Of a stretch of 64,000 nt of DNA, positions 47,548-55,888 are shown one piece after another (positions within the stretch are counted from its first letter, which is position 1; each line of letters starts with the position of its first letter). The notes beneath the pieces are model-generated. The model was not told where the DNA came from. It saw only the letters and a program-made list of their open reading frames with translations, and did not search any database. Where the stretch lies: assembly GCF_030144325.1 (NCBI RefSeq), contig NZ_CP126307.1, positions 2,914,001 to 2,978,000 on the forward strand, in the 5' to 3' direction. The position numbers and the translations under genes are program-made. The stretch is from Bosea vestrisii. Its GTDB lineage: Bacteria; Pseudomonadota; Alphaproteobacteria; Rhizobiales; Beijerinckiaceae.

Positions 47548-47871
47548 CGCCGTCTCCGAGTAGGGCTTGTGCAGGAACGTCGTATCATTCGGCATGTCGC
47601 AGGCCGGCGGCGTGATGCGGCCCGACGCCAGGATCAGGACGACCGGCGGCCACCCGATCCGGACCTCATGCATCAGCGCCAGACCGTCCATGGATCCGGG
47701 CATCTCGATGTCGGAGAAGACGGCGGCGATGTCCGGGCGGGATACCATCAGAGCCACGGCGTCGTCGGCGTTCGATGCCTCGAGGACGTCGAAGCCCGCG
47801 TCCTCGACGATCGCGACCGCGTTCATCCGGATGATTGGCTCATCTTCGACGATCAGAACGAGTCTTGTCAT
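47518..47871 (-). CDS. Single-domain response regulator (receiver only)
   Basis: A 117-residue receiver: LVLIVEDEPIIRMNAVAIVE, phosphoacceptor in VFSDIEMPGSMDGLALM, FLHKPYSETALLDAL with the conserved Lys. It is the FixJ/CheY-like type common beside HWE kinases. It is convergent with and overlaps by 30 bases the regulator at 47161-47547, so the two may interfere with each other's expression. Confidence 0.9.
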   Translation of the reverse strand: MTRLVLIVEDEPIIRMNAVAIVEDAGFDVLEASNADDAVALMVSRPDIAAVFSDIEMPGSMDGLALMHEVRIGWPPVVLILASGRITPPACDMPNDTTFLHKPYSETALLDALHAIN

Positions 47872-47970
47872 GGCGAGACTTTCGGCTGTGACACTTAGCC
47901 AACTGCAGTCGAAGCCCGTTGTTGCCGCCGGATAGAAAGAAATGTCCGAGTTATCTTAGCGGCCGGTTAA

Positions 47971-48282
47971 TCAGTCAGGCGCGGGGACCGGTCCCGAGGT
48001 CACGGCGACGTCGTCCGCATCCGCTTCCTCGCTCTCGCGATCGAGGTCGTCCTCGGTCTTGGCACTGAAGTTCAAGTCGGCCCGGTAAACCTCCTTGCCG
48101 GTCTCGTCCTCGACACTGACGCCGAAATCGGCGCGCTTGCCGTTCGGGAGCTTCTCCCGGGCCATCTCCCCCAAGGCGACCTGCGCGTCGTCCGTGGCCG
48201 CCTTGGTGTGCGGGAATTCGAGCGGCTCCTCGGAGCGTTCAACACTCTCGCTGTCGTTGGTAGTGATCGTGTATTTCGGCAT
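47971..48282 (-). CDS. DUF6894-like small protein
   Basis: From ATG 48282 a 103-residue acidic protein: MPKYTITTNDSESVERSEEP, AQVALGEMAREKLPNGKRAD, FGVSVEDETGKEVYRADLNF. The pattern of a strand, a helix with ALGEMAREK, and D-x-x-G-x-x-V(Y/F) is typical of DUF6894 proteins of Hyphomicrobiales. The acidic tail is rich in Asp/Glu. Function unknown; I saw no clear stress promoter upstream. Confidence 0.72.
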   Translation of the reverse strand: MPKYTITTNDSESVERSEEPLEFPHTKAATDDAQVALGEMAREKLPNGKRADFGVSVEDETGKEVYRADLNFSAKTEDDLDRESEEADADDVAVTSGPVPAPD

Positions 48283-48377
48283 CGTCGCAGTTCCGGTGCC
48301 CCCGGTTCGAGCAACCGCCAAATCCCTTTTGGGTTCCCGGGAGGGAGGCCGTGACGTCTCGAAGATCCGGCGATCGG

Positions 48378-49541
48378 CTACCGAGCCCGCGGGAATTCGA
48401 CCGCGAAGACCGAGTGCGCCCCGTCATCGGACGGCTTCACGACGAATTCGCCGCCAAGCTGGTTCGTCAGGCTGCCGACGACCTTCATGCCCAGGCCAGA
48501 TCGCGCGAACGGATCGAACGATTCCGGCAGGGCCTTTCCCTCATCGCTGACACGCATCACGTAACTGGTTTCGCCCTGGTGCTCCAAGGCGACCGTTATC
48601 CTGCCCTGGCCATGCTTTGCGGCGTTCGTGACAAGCTCGTTCAGGATGAGCCCCAGCGGGGCGATCTGCTCGGTGGGCAGCTCGGTCTTGATCGCCTCGA
48701 CGACAATGGGCCCCCGCCCGTCCGGCAACATGTCGGACAGGTCCTGGCACAGCCGCCGGAGGTAGCTGGCGCATTCCGTCGTCTCGACCGTGTCGCTCAT
48801 ATAGATGTGCTGATGGACCCGCGCGACGGCCGCCACTCGGCTCGCGGCCAAGGCCAGCTCCGCTGCCGCCTGCCCGTCTGCCACGCTGCGGCCGTGCAGC
48901 TTCAGCAGGGACGCGACCATCTGTAGGCTGTTCATGACGCGATGGTCGATTTCCTTGGCCATCATCGCGGAGCGTCTCAGCGCATCGTCCTTCTCATCGA
49001 TGACCTCTTCCAGCTTGGAGACCGCACGGCGTGCGGCGAGCCTGAGCTCCATCTGGTCCATGACCGTGGCGGCAAGATCCTTGAGGTTCTCGATCTGGTC
49101 CTGGCTGACGGTGCGCGGCTCCTTGTCGATGACGCAGAGCGTTCCGAGGTTGAAGCCGTCGCTCGTCTGAAGGGGCACGCCGACATAGAAGCGCAGGCCA
49201 AATCCGCTTGCCACCAGCGGGTTCGCCAGGGAGCGCGGGTCCGTCTTCGCGTCGAGCAGTATGAAGGGGTCAGACTGGAGGATCGCCGACGCGCACAGCC
49301 CGGGCTCGCGGTCGATCTGCCCGACGTCGACCCCGTGATGCGACTTGAACCAGATCCGGTCGTTGTCGACGATGCTGATGATGGAGATCGGAACGTTGAA
49401 AAGCCGCGACGCGATTGCTGTCGTCCGGTCGAATGCGCCGTCGGGCGGGGTGTCCAGGATGTCGTAGCGGCGCACCGCCATCATCCGGGCGGCCTCGTTT
49501 TCCGGGATGATCGAGCGCGAAGGGCTGTCGACGAGCGTCAT
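48378..49541 (-). CDS. GAF-domain sensor histidine kinase, HWE/HisKA_2 class
   Basis: A 387-residue cytoplasmic kinase. Residues about 20-170 are a GAF domain (RYDILDTPPDGAFDRTTAIA, WFKSHHGVDVGQIDREPGLC, FYVGVPLQTSDGFNLGTLCV). The phosphoacceptor block is MAKEIDHRVMNSLQMVASLL (His near 203), followed by GLILNELVTNAAKHGQG and GLGMKVVGSLTNQLGGEF. This class commonly phosphorylates single-domain receivers or PhyR, the activator of the EcfG stress response. Two receivers lie next door and several EcfG-type promoters lie around it, so a role in that pathway is an attractive inference. Confidence 0.9.
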   Translation of the reverse strand: MTLVDSPSRSIIPENEAARMMAVRRYDILDTPPDGAFDRTTAIASRLFNVPISIISIVDNDRIWFKSHHGVDVGQIDREPGLCASAILQSDPFILLDAKTDPRSLANPLVASGFGLRFYVGVPLQTSDGFNLGTLCVIDKEPRTVSQDQIENLKDLAATVMDQMELRLAARRAVSKLEEVIDEKDDALRRSAMMAKEIDHRVMNSLQMVASLLKLHGRSVADGQAAAELALAASRVAAVARVHQHIYMSDTVETTECASYLRRLCQDLSDMLPDGRGPIVVEAIKTELPTEQIAPLGLILNELVTNAAKHGQGRITVALEHQGETSYVMRVSDEGKALPESFDPFARSGLGMKVVGSLTNQLGGEFVVKPSDDGAHSVFAVEFPRAR

Positions 49542-49659
49542 GTGCCGGATCCTTGAAAAGGCGAACCTCTACCTCCCAGCATGAATTCGTACGTTCCCTC
49601 CACCTTTTTTGACAGGTTGGGATGCGGGGCCGCCACGACGTCCTAGTCGATTGGGACAC

Positions 49660-49692
49660 AAAAATGGCCCGCCGAGTGCCGCTCGACGGGCC
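49660..49692 (-). terminator. Rho-independent terminator of the DUF892 gene
   Basis: An 11-bp stem (GGCCCGTCGAG/CTCGGCGGGCC, one G-U) with a 5-base loop followed by ATTTTT on the minus strand, about 20 bases after the DUF892 stop. Confidence 0.85.
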
Positions 49693-49711
49693 TTCCCTTA
49701 TACCTCGGTGA

Positions 49712-50221
49712 TCAGGCCGCCTTCGCCTTGGGGACCGCCGCCGCATTGGTCGACGTGCTGATCTTGGTCAGCAGTTCGTCGGTCTTGGTCTCCTCGGCCA
49801 GCGTGGCGTCGAGGAGGGTGACAGCTTCCTTGTGACCGAGCTGCTGCGCCCATGCCCGAAGCGTGCCGTAGCGGGTCATCTCATAATGCTCGACGGCCTG
49901 CGCGGAAGCGACCAGACCGGCGTCGAGGGCAGGGCTGTCGGCGTAGTCTTCCATGACGGCCTTGCCTTCCTCCAGGATGCCGAGGATCGCGTCGCAGGTC
50001 TTGCCGCGGGGCGCCTTGCCGATCGCCTCGAAGACGTCGCTGAGACGCTCGACGTGCCCCTCGGTCTCGGTGCGGTGCGTCTCGAAGGCCTTCTTCAGCT
50101 CTGGCGACTTCGCCGCCTTGGCCATCTTCGGCAGGGCCTTAAGGATCTGCTTCTCGGCGTAATAGACGTCCTTGAGCATGTCGTGGAACATGTCGTCGAG
50201 GGCTTTGGGTTCGGTTGCCAT
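49712..50221 (-). CDS. DUF892 (YciE/YciF-like) ferritin-like protein
   Basis: ATG 50221 behind GGGGAG gives 169 residues: LDDMFHDMLKDVYYAEKQIL, KALPKMAKAAKSPELKKAFE, AVEHYEMTRYGTLRAWAQQL, LAEETKTDELLTKI. The spaced E/H residues (YYAEKQ, ThR-TETEGH, VEHYE, LAEE) are the di-iron four-helix pattern of DUF892. Family members are stress-induced. The gene has its own EcfG-type promoter and a strong terminator. A C-terminal remnant of a second copy lies at 45739-45835. Confidence 0.92.
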   Translation of the reverse strand: MATEPKALDDMFHDMLKDVYYAEKQILKALPKMAKAAKSPELKKAFETHRTETEGHVERLSDVFEAIGKAPRGKTCDAILGILEEGKAVMEDYADSPALDAGLVASAQAVEHYEMTRYGTLRAWAQQLGHKEAVTLLDATLAEETKTDELLTKISTSTNAAAVPKAKAA

Positions 50222-50257
50222 GGTGCTTCTCCCCGGTGGCTGGTGGAATGCCCGGTC

Positions 50258-50282
50258 AACGAGGAAGAACCGTTCCTGTTCC
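50258..50282 (-). promoter_or_regulatory. EcfG-type promoter of the DUF892 gene
   Basis: Minus strand: GGAAC (50282-50278), 16 bases, CGTT (50261-50258), 36 bases before the ATG complementary to 50221. Confidence 0.75.
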
Positions 50283-50304
50283 TCTCGCATCCGTGATTTG
50301 GAAT

Positions 50305-50330
50305 GGAACTAACTTAGGCAACTCGCCGTT
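50305..50330 (+). promoter_or_regulatory. EcfG-type promoter of the periplasmic-protein gene
   Basis: GGAAC (50305-50309), 17 bases, CGTT (50327-50330), 44 bases before ATG 50375. Back to back with the DUF892 promoter, but a separate site. Confidence 0.75.
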
Positions 50331-50374
50331 TTCCTGGGCATCGCGGCACAGCCGCAACCCATCGGGAGACCACC

Positions 50375-50671
50375 ATGAAAAAGCTGATCATCGCTTCCCT
50401 GATCGCCACAGCGACCTCCTTCGGCGCCATGGCCCAGACTTCCACCACGTCGCCGGCCCCGACGCCTGCCCCTGCCGACGCGAACGCCCCGCTGCCGGGC
50501 GCCAACAGCTTCACCGAAGGCCAAGCCAAGAGCCGCCTTGAAGCCAACGGCTACACCAATGTCACCGACCTGAAGAAGGACGACAACGGTGTCTGGAAGG
50601 GCAAGGCCACCAACGCCGGCGCGCAGGTCAATGTCTCGGTCGATTACCGCGGCAACATCGTCAAGAACTGA
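50375..50671 (+). CDS. Small secreted protein, PepSY-like
   Basis: A 98-residue protein with a Sec signal peptide (MKKLIIASLIATATSFGAMA, cleavage after AMA). A Pro/Ala-rich linker precedes a small domain (SFTEGQAKSRLEANGYTNVT, then DDNGVWKGKA, VSVDYRGNIV) with the shape of a PepSY-like fold. Probably periplasmic. The stress promoter, and the next gene after 35 bases, place it in a stress operon that ends at the terminator at 51267. Confidence 0.85.
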   Translation: MKKLIIASLIATATSFGAMAQTSTTSPAPTPAPADANAPLPGANSFTEGQAKSRLEANGYTNVTDLKKDDNGVWKGKATNAGAQVNVSVDYRGNIVKN

Positions 50672-50706
50672 TCGATTCCCCTCCCGTCACGACCCTGGAG
50701 ACATAA

Positions 50707-51246
50707 ATGACCCGCACAATCACCCGTTCCTACGACAACTACGAAACCGCCCGCTCGGTCGTCGAGCAGCTGGAGGCCTCCGGCATTTCAAGCAGCAACC
50801 TCAGCATCGTCGGGCGAAATGGCGATGGCGAAACTAACGCAGAGGAAGGCGCCGGGATCGGCGCTGGCCTCGGCGGTGCGGCCGGCCTACTCGCCGGCCT
50901 GGGCCTGCTCGCCATTCCGGGCATCGGCCCGGTCGTAGCCGCAGGCTGGCTAGCGTCAACAGCTGCCGGCGCCATCGCCGGCGCGGCGGCGGGCGGCCTG
51001 GTCGGATCCTTCATCAAGGAAGGCCACGACGAGGACGAGGCCCACTACTACGCCGAGACGGTTCGGCGCGGCGGATCGGTGGTCTCTGTTCGCGCCGAGC
51101 CCGCGCAGGAGGCGGCGGTGGAGGCCATCCTCGATGGCGCGGCCCCCATCGATCGCGACACCCGGATGGCGCAATATCGCCAGGAGGGCTGGACTCGGTT
51201 CGACGAAAAAGCCGAACCGTACAAGGGAACCACCACAATCATCTGA
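50707..51246 (+). CDS. General-stress-type protein with Gly-rich membrane segment
   Basis: A 179-residue protein. An N-terminal cytoplasmic domain (YDNYETARSVVEQLEASGIS, SSNLSIVGRN) resembles the GsiB/YflT-like general stress module. The middle has two Gly/Ala-rich hydrophobic stretches (GLGGAAGLLAGLGLLAIPGI, GAIAGAAAGGLVGSFI). The C-terminus again has an alpha/beta pattern (HYYAETVRRGGSVVSVRAE) and ends ...TTTII. Related proteins are membrane-associated and stress induced, function unknown. It is co-transcribed with the PepSY-like gene. Confidence 0.82.
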   Translation: MTRTITRSYDNYETARSVVEQLEASGISSSNLSIVGRNGDGETNAEEGAGIGAGLGGAAGLLAGLGLLAIPGIGPVVAAGWLASTAAGAIAGAAAGGLVGSFIKEGHDEDEAHYYAETVRRGGSVVSVRAEPAQEAAVEAILDGAAPIDRDTRMAQYRQEGWTRFDEKAEPYKGTTTII

Positions 51247-51266
51247 GCCGCACTACGTCGACTTGA

Positions 51267-51296
51267 GGCCTCCGGGGTTCGCTCCGGGGGTCTTTT
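51267..51296 (+). terminator. Rho-independent terminator
   Basis: A 9-bp stem GGCCTCCGG/CCGGGGGTC (two G-U pairs), 8-base loop, then TTTT, 20 bases after the stop of the stress gene. Confidence 0.75.
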
Positions 51297-51330
51297 GCCG
51301 CGGCGGGGCCAAAGCCAAAAAGGAAGGGCG

Positions 51331-51933
51331 ATGGAGCAGGCTTTACCGCAGTTGACCTCCCGCACCGCCCACGTCTGCGTCGACATGCAGCGGCTTTTCT
51401 CGCACGATGGCCCCTGGTCGACACCCTGGCTTCCGAAGGTGGTGCCGCAGTGCGTGGCGCTGGCGCGGCACCGGCCGGAGGCGACGATCTTCACGCGCTT
51501 CGTCACACCGGTCACCGCGGACGCGGCGGAGGGAGCCTGGAAGGAATTCTATCGCCGCTGGCCAGAAACCACGCGCGCACGGATCGACCCGGCGCTGCTG
51601 GAACTCGTCCCGGAGCTGGCATCCTTCGTTCCCCCAGCACTGGTCTTCGATAAGCCGGTCTATTCAGCCTTCGCAGGGAGAAAACTTGTCGCCCACCTGC
51701 ACGATCGCGACGTGGATACGGTCATCCTGACGGGAGCCGAGACCGACGTCTGCGTGCTGTCTTCGGCGCTGGGGGCAGTGGATCATGGATTCCACGTCGT
51801 CATCGCGAGGGACGCCGTCTGCAGTTTTTCCGATGCCGGACACGACGCGCTTCTCGACCTCTTCAAACAACGCTTCAGCCAGCAGATATTCACCGCGGAG
51901 ACCGCCCGGGTCCTGGAAGAGTGGCGTGAATGA
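51331..51933 (+). CDS. Isochorismatase-family cysteine hydrolase
   Basis: A 200-residue protein from ATG 51331 (GGAAGGG ribosome site). The catalytic triad is visible: Asp in VCVDMQRLF, Lys in VFDKPVYSAFAG, and Cys in GAETDVCVLSSALGAVD. The family hydrolyses amides, such as nicotinamide, or isochorismate; the specific substrate is not evident. It overlaps the next gene by 4 bases (ATGA), so it forms an operon with the flavoprotein. Confidence 0.9.
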   Translation: MEQALPQLTSRTAHVCVDMQRLFSHDGPWSTPWLPKVVPQCVALARHRPEATIFTRFVTPVTADAAEGAWKEFYRRWPETTRARIDPALLELVPELASFVPPALVFDKPVYSAFAGRKLVAHLHDRDVDTVILTGAETDVCVLSSALGAVDHGFHVVIARDAVCSFSDAGHDALLDLFKQRFSQQIFTAETARVLEEWRE

Positions 51934-52867
51934 TCAAGCCGCAACTGGACTGCCTCATCGTTGGCGGCGGCCCGGCAGGTCTCACGGCCGCGATCTACCT
52001 CGCCCGCTTTCATCTCCGGGTCGCTGTCGTGGACGAGGGGAGAAGCCGCGCCTTGCTGATCCCAAAAGCCATAACGTGCCGGGCTTCCCGGACGGGATAT
52101 CGGGCCAGGACCTACTAGCCCGAATGTCGGAGCACGCACGCCGGTATGGCCCCGACTTGGTCGAGGGGCGCATCGACGACATCAGGCAAGCGCCCTCGGG
52201 GTTCACGGCACGTTCCTTTGATGCATCGTGGTCGCCCCGCTCCGTCCTTCTCGCAACGGGCGTGACGAACCGGCGTCCGGAACTCGACGACCATACCCAT
52301 TCCGAGGCGCTCGCGCGCGGACATCTGCGCTATTGCCCGGTCTGCGACGGGTACGAGGTCTCCGGTCTGAACGTCGCGGTGCTGGGCTCGGACGCCCGGG
52401 CCGTCAGCGAAGCCGAATTCCTCCGCTCGTTCACGGACCGCGTGACCCTGATATCGACGGTGAGCCACGCCGTCGAGGCCGATCTGCGGCGCCGGCTGGA
52501 GCGGATCGGCGCCACGATCCGGCTCGGCCCGGTCAAGGGCATGCGTCTGCTTGCCGGCGGCCTCGAAGTCATAACCGCAGGCCGCCCGGAGATTTACGAC
52601 GCCGTCTATCCGGCACTGGGTTCTTCCATCCATTCGAGGCTGGCAAAGATGCTTGGGGCCACGGCGACGGAGGACGGGTGCATCGAAGTCGACCGCCATC
52701 AGCGCACGACGATCAAGCATCTCTATGCTGCCGGCGATGTCGTCTACGGGCTGGACCAGATCAGTGTCTGCAATGGCCAGGCAGCGATCGCGGCGGTGGC
52801 CATACGAAACGACCTGTGGGCGGAGAAGCAGTCGTTATGGCCGCATGAGGCGCGCCGGCCCTCCTGA
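51930..52867 (+). CDS. Thioredoxin-reductase-like FAD oxidoreductase, frameshifted near 52065
   Basis: ATG 51930. The first frame has the FAD-binding start (LDCLIVGGGPAGLTAAIYLA, then VVDEGRSRALLIPK) and slips in an A4 run (52064-52067) that needs a fifth A. The other frame then reads SHNVPGFPDGISGQDLL, RYCPVCDGYEV, NVAVLGSDARAVSEAEFL and YAAGDVVYGLDQISVCNGQA to 52867. CPVCDGYE has the redox cysteine pair spaced as in C-x2-C thioredoxin reductases (here CPVC). The joined protein is about 312 residues. The reductant and partner are not evident. Confidence 0.87.
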
Positions 52868-52893
52868 TGGCGGCGACCGACAGCGAGGGGTCA

Positions 52894-53199
52894 ATGAAAA
52901 GCATCGAGATCTTCCTGCCCATGAATGCCAACGACGGGACGCCGTTCCCCGACACGATGTTCGACCGGATTGAGAACGAGCTCAACGAGACATTCGGAGG
53001 TGTCACCGCCTACAAGCGCGCTCCCGCGCAGGGCCGGTGGAAAAGCGGCGGGCAGACGCAAGGGGACGAGATCGCGATCTTCGAGGTCGTCGTCCATCGG
53101 ATCGATAGAGGCTGGTGGACGTGGTTCCGAGAGGAGCTGGAGAACCGGCTGGGTCAGGAGACGATCCTGGTCACGGCGCGGGACATCGAGATCCTGTAA
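52894..53199 (+). CDS. Hypothetical protein (101 aa)
   Basis: ATG 52894 follows GAGGGG; the open frame extends to 52867. MKSIEIFLPMNANDGTPFPD, IENELNETFGGVTAYKRAPA, IFEVVVHRIDRGWWTWFREE, then RLGQETILVTARDIEIL. The pattern resembles a small ferredoxin-like alpha/beta protein. I do not recognise the family. It is the last gene of the isochorismatase-flavoprotein operon. Confidence 0.65.
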   Translation: MKSIEIFLPMNANDGTPFPDTMFDRIENELNETFGGVTAYKRAPAQGRWKSGGQTQGDEIAIFEVVVHRIDRGWWTWFREELENRLGQETILVTARDIEIL

Positions 53200-53213
53200 G
53201 CGGTGCCACGGGA

Positions 53214-53849
53214 TCAGGCGCCGGTATCGCCGTGAGCGGCGCTGACCGGCTTCGATTCCGGTGAGTTCCTGAAGCGAAGGAAGATTGACAGCACGACCAG
53301 CACCGCCGTCGACAAAAACTCCGACTGCCAGTTCTGGAATGACTCGAACCAGAATCGTGCATCCCCCAGATAGGCGAGCGGTGTCTTCAGCTCGGCTCCA
53401 TGAAGCACGGCCTCCTGGTTGGCGGCAGCTGCGCTTCCAAGCCAGTGCGCCACGAAGCTGGCGACGAACAGTGCCGTCAACGCGAGGCCGAGCGAATGGG
53501 CGTAAATCCATTGCAACGCAGGATGTCTGCTGCGCCAAGTATCGGGCAACTCGTCGCCGTCCCGTTCGGGCTCGTCGGGATCGCGTGACTCTGCCGAGCC
53601 CCGCTGGAACAGCGTGGCGGTCAGCATCACGTAGGCGCCCATCTGCAGGAACTCGCTCTCCCAGTTCTCGAACAGCGCCGATAGAAAAGAACCTGATCCC
53701 ATATAGTCGAGTAGGCCGATTGAAGGTTGGCGGTGGCTTGCCAGCATCTCATTCTCGACCTTGAGGCCGGACGCCACCATTCCCGAGATGCATAGGGCGG
53801 TGAGCACCAGGAGCGTCATCGTCAGACCGTTGTCGCGCAAGAATTTCAT
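53214..53849 (-). CDS. DUF6766-type membrane protein
   Basis: ATG 53849 gives 211 residues with about four helices (LTMTLLVLTALCISGMVASG, FLQMGAYVMLTATLF, GLALTALFVASFVAHWLG, FLSTAVLVVLSIFLRF). Two WES/WQSEF-type repeats (NWESEFLQMGAYVM, NWQSEFLSTAVLVV) suggest an internal duplication, which is the pattern I associate with DUF6766. Function unknown. A second, decayed copy is at 13592-13690. Confidence 0.8.
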   Translation of the reverse strand: MKFLRDNGLTMTLLVLTALCISGMVASGLKVENEMLASHRQPSIGLLDYMGSGSFLSALFENWESEFLQMGAYVMLTATLFQRGSAESRDPDEPERDGDELPDTWRSRHPALQWIYAHSLGLALTALFVASFVAHWLGSAAAANQEAVLHGAELKTPLAYLGDARFWFESFQNWQSEFLSTAVLVVLSIFLRFRNSPESKPVSAAHGDTGA

Positions 53850-54051
53850 GTAACCGCCCACTGCTTGTCGCTCTGTTGCAGGCTTCAAACCGATGGACAC
53901 GGCATTAGTTCAGGCAGGACGTGAATGCTCACCCACCATTCAAAAACGTCCCGGACCGGAACGGAGCGACCGGTGCGTGCGCAAACTTTGGAATGTCTCG
54001 AAACCGAATTTACCTGGGGGCGTTGGAGGCTCAATAACCCGGGAGTTTCCG

Positions 54052-55599
54052 ATGAACGCGATGCGAGAAGAGAGCCGGTCCGTCTGGATGGACGTGGAGG
54101 TGGCCCCCGATGCCGCCCCGCTCACGGAAGACACGAAAACGGACGTGGTAGTTGTAGGCTCTGGCATCGCCGGCCTATCGATCGCCTACGAACTCGTGCT
54201 CCGTGGCCATTCGGTACTGGTGCTGGACCGAGGCCCGATCGCCGGCGGCATGACGTCCAGGACGACCGCCCATCTCGCGCCCATCTGCGACGACTCCCTC
54301 GCCGAACTTCTTTCGATGCGCGGCAAGGAATTGGCCCAGGGTTTCCAGGCCAGCCAGAACGCGGCGGTCGATCGTATCGAGACGATCCAGAAGGAGCTCG
54401 GCATCGACTGCGAGTTTCGCAGGCTCGATGCCCTCTTATTCCTCGATCCGAAGAGCAAGCCATCCGTTCTGGACGACGAGGTCGAGGCCGCCGACGAGAT
54501 CGGCGTTGCGGTCGAGCGCGGCGAGGGACTGCCATTGCGAACGTTGGAGGACCGGCCATACCTGCAGTACCCCGACCAGGCGACCTTCCATCCGCTGAAG
54601 TACCTTCGCGGCCTGGCCGCAGCCCTGCAGGAGAAGGGCGCTCGCCTCCACGCCTACTCGGCCGTGAGCGAGATTACCGAAGATGGGCAAGGTGTTCATA
54701 TCAAGCTGGAAGCCGGTCACACGGTCGACGCGTCCTTCGTCGTCGTCGCGACGAACTCCCCGATCCATGACCTGTTCGCCCTCCATACCAAACAGGCTCC
54801 TTATCGCACCTACGCGATGGGCTTCGAGATCGAGCGGGGCGCCCTTGCCGACGCTCTCTATTGGGACACCGAGGATCCGTATCATTACGTCCGCCTGACG
54901 TCAGGGACTGACGGTAAGGACGTTCTCATCGTCGGCGGCGAGGATCACAAGACGGGCGAGGCTAACGACGCTCATGCGCGCTTTGCGGCTCTTACATCCT
55001 GGATCAAGACGCTCATACCGGATTTGGGCGGCGAGCTGTACCGCTGGTCAGGACAGGTCATGGACACGCTCGATTACGGCGCCTTCATCGGCCGCGAGGC
55101 ACACCGGAGCCGGACTTTGGTCACCACAGGGGATTCCGGCCAGGGCATCACGCATGGCGTCCTTGCCAGCCTGATCATTCCCGACCTTATCGAGGGCAAG
55201 GAAAACAAGTTCGCTACCGTGTACGAACCGGCGCGCAAGCCCCTCAAGGCCGCGATGACTTTCGTGAGCGAGAACAGCACCGCCATAACCAACCTGGCGC
55301 AATATCTCGCTCCCGGCGAGCTGGCATCGTTTGAGGAGCTGGAACCCGGGCAGGGCGCCATCATTCGACAAGGCCTCACCAAGATCGCTGCCTACCGCGC
55401 TGAGGACGGAACGCTCTACCAGCGCTCGGCGGTCTGCACCCATCTCGGCTGTCACTTGCAGTGGAACGCCTTCGAGACGTGCTGGGACTGTCCGTGCCAC
55501 GGATCGCACTTCGCCCCTGATGGCACCGTTCTCAATGGCCCGGCCATCGCTCCCTTGGCGGAGATCCAGACCGGCTCAGATGCCGAGGCGGAGGCGTGA
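54052..55599 (+). CDS. FAD-dependent oxidoreductase with C-terminal Rieske domain
   Basis: A 515-residue fusion from ATG 54052. Residues about 25-440 are a DAO-type flavoprotein (VVVVGSGIAGLSIAYELVLR, LDRGPIAGGMTSRTTAHLAP, TTGDSGQGITHGVLAS). Residues about 440-505 are a Rieske [2Fe-2S] domain with both ligand pairs (CTHLGCHLQW and CPCHGSHF). The family resembles gamma-glutamylputrescine oxidase/Rieske fusions. The substrate is an amine, sugar acid or similar; I cannot tell which. The SemiSWEET gene follows with overlap, and then the VOC gene, forming an operon. Confidence 0.9.
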   Translation: MNAMREESRSVWMDVEVAPDAAPLTEDTKTDVVVVGSGIAGLSIAYELVLRGHSVLVLDRGPIAGGMTSRTTAHLAPICDDSLAELLSMRGKELAQGFQASQNAAVDRIETIQKELGIDCEFRRLDALLFLDPKSKPSVLDDEVEAADEIGVAVERGEGLPLRTLEDRPYLQYPDQATFHPLKYLRGLAAALQEKGARLHAYSAVSEITEDGQGVHIKLEAGHTVDASFVVVATNSPIHDLFALHTKQAPYRTYAMGFEIERGALADALYWDTEDPYHYVRLTSGTDGKDVLIVGGEDHKTGEANDAHARFAALTSWIKTLIPDLGGELYRWSGQVMDTLDYGAFIGREAHRSRTLVTTGDSGQGITHGVLASLIIPDLIEGKENKFATVYEPARKPLKAAMTFVSENSTAITNLAQYLAPGELASFEELEPGQGAIIRQGLTKIAAYRAEDGTLYQRSAVCTHLGCHLQWNAFETCWDCPCHGSHFAPDGTVLNGPAIAPLAEIQTGSDAEAEA

Positions 55600-55601
55600 C
55601 G

Positions 55602-55888
55602 ATGAGCTGGGTCAGCATGGTCGGCTTCGCTGCGGCGCTCTGCTCGACGATCAATTTCGTGCCGCAGGCCGTCCGCATCGTTCGAACCAGGGATACCAAA
55701 TCGCTGTCGGCACCGATGTATGCGCTAACCACGACCGGCTTCTGCCTCTGGTCGCCTACGGGCTCGCGCTGGGGCAATGGCCCTTGATCCTGACCAACGG
55801 CATCTGCGCCGTCCTGGCGGGCTTCATCCTGTTCATAACCCTTGCCAGCAAGAAGCTGAAGGACGCCACTGCGAAGACGCTGCAATGA
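55602..55888 (+). CDS. SemiSWEET-type PQ-loop transporter, frameshifted near 55750
   Basis: ATG 55602 (GTG 55596 overlaps the previous stop). The first frame has a SemiSWEET half (SMVGFAAALCSTINFVPQAV, RIVRTRDTKSLSAPMYAL) with the PQ-loop Pro-Gln, and slips at GFCLWS. The other frame continues YGLALGQWPLILTNGICAVL through AGFILFITLASKKLKDA to 55888. One C lost near 55750 would restore LWLAYGLALG. The protein of about 95 residues would carry three helices and work as a sugar-transporting dimer. Overlaps the VOC gene by 4 bases. Confidence 0.83.

Noticed and set aside
49561..49600. GGAAC (minus strand, 49597-49593) as an EcfG promoter for the GAF kinase
   Set aside because: The required GTT does not occur 16-17 bases away; the nearest is far out of range.
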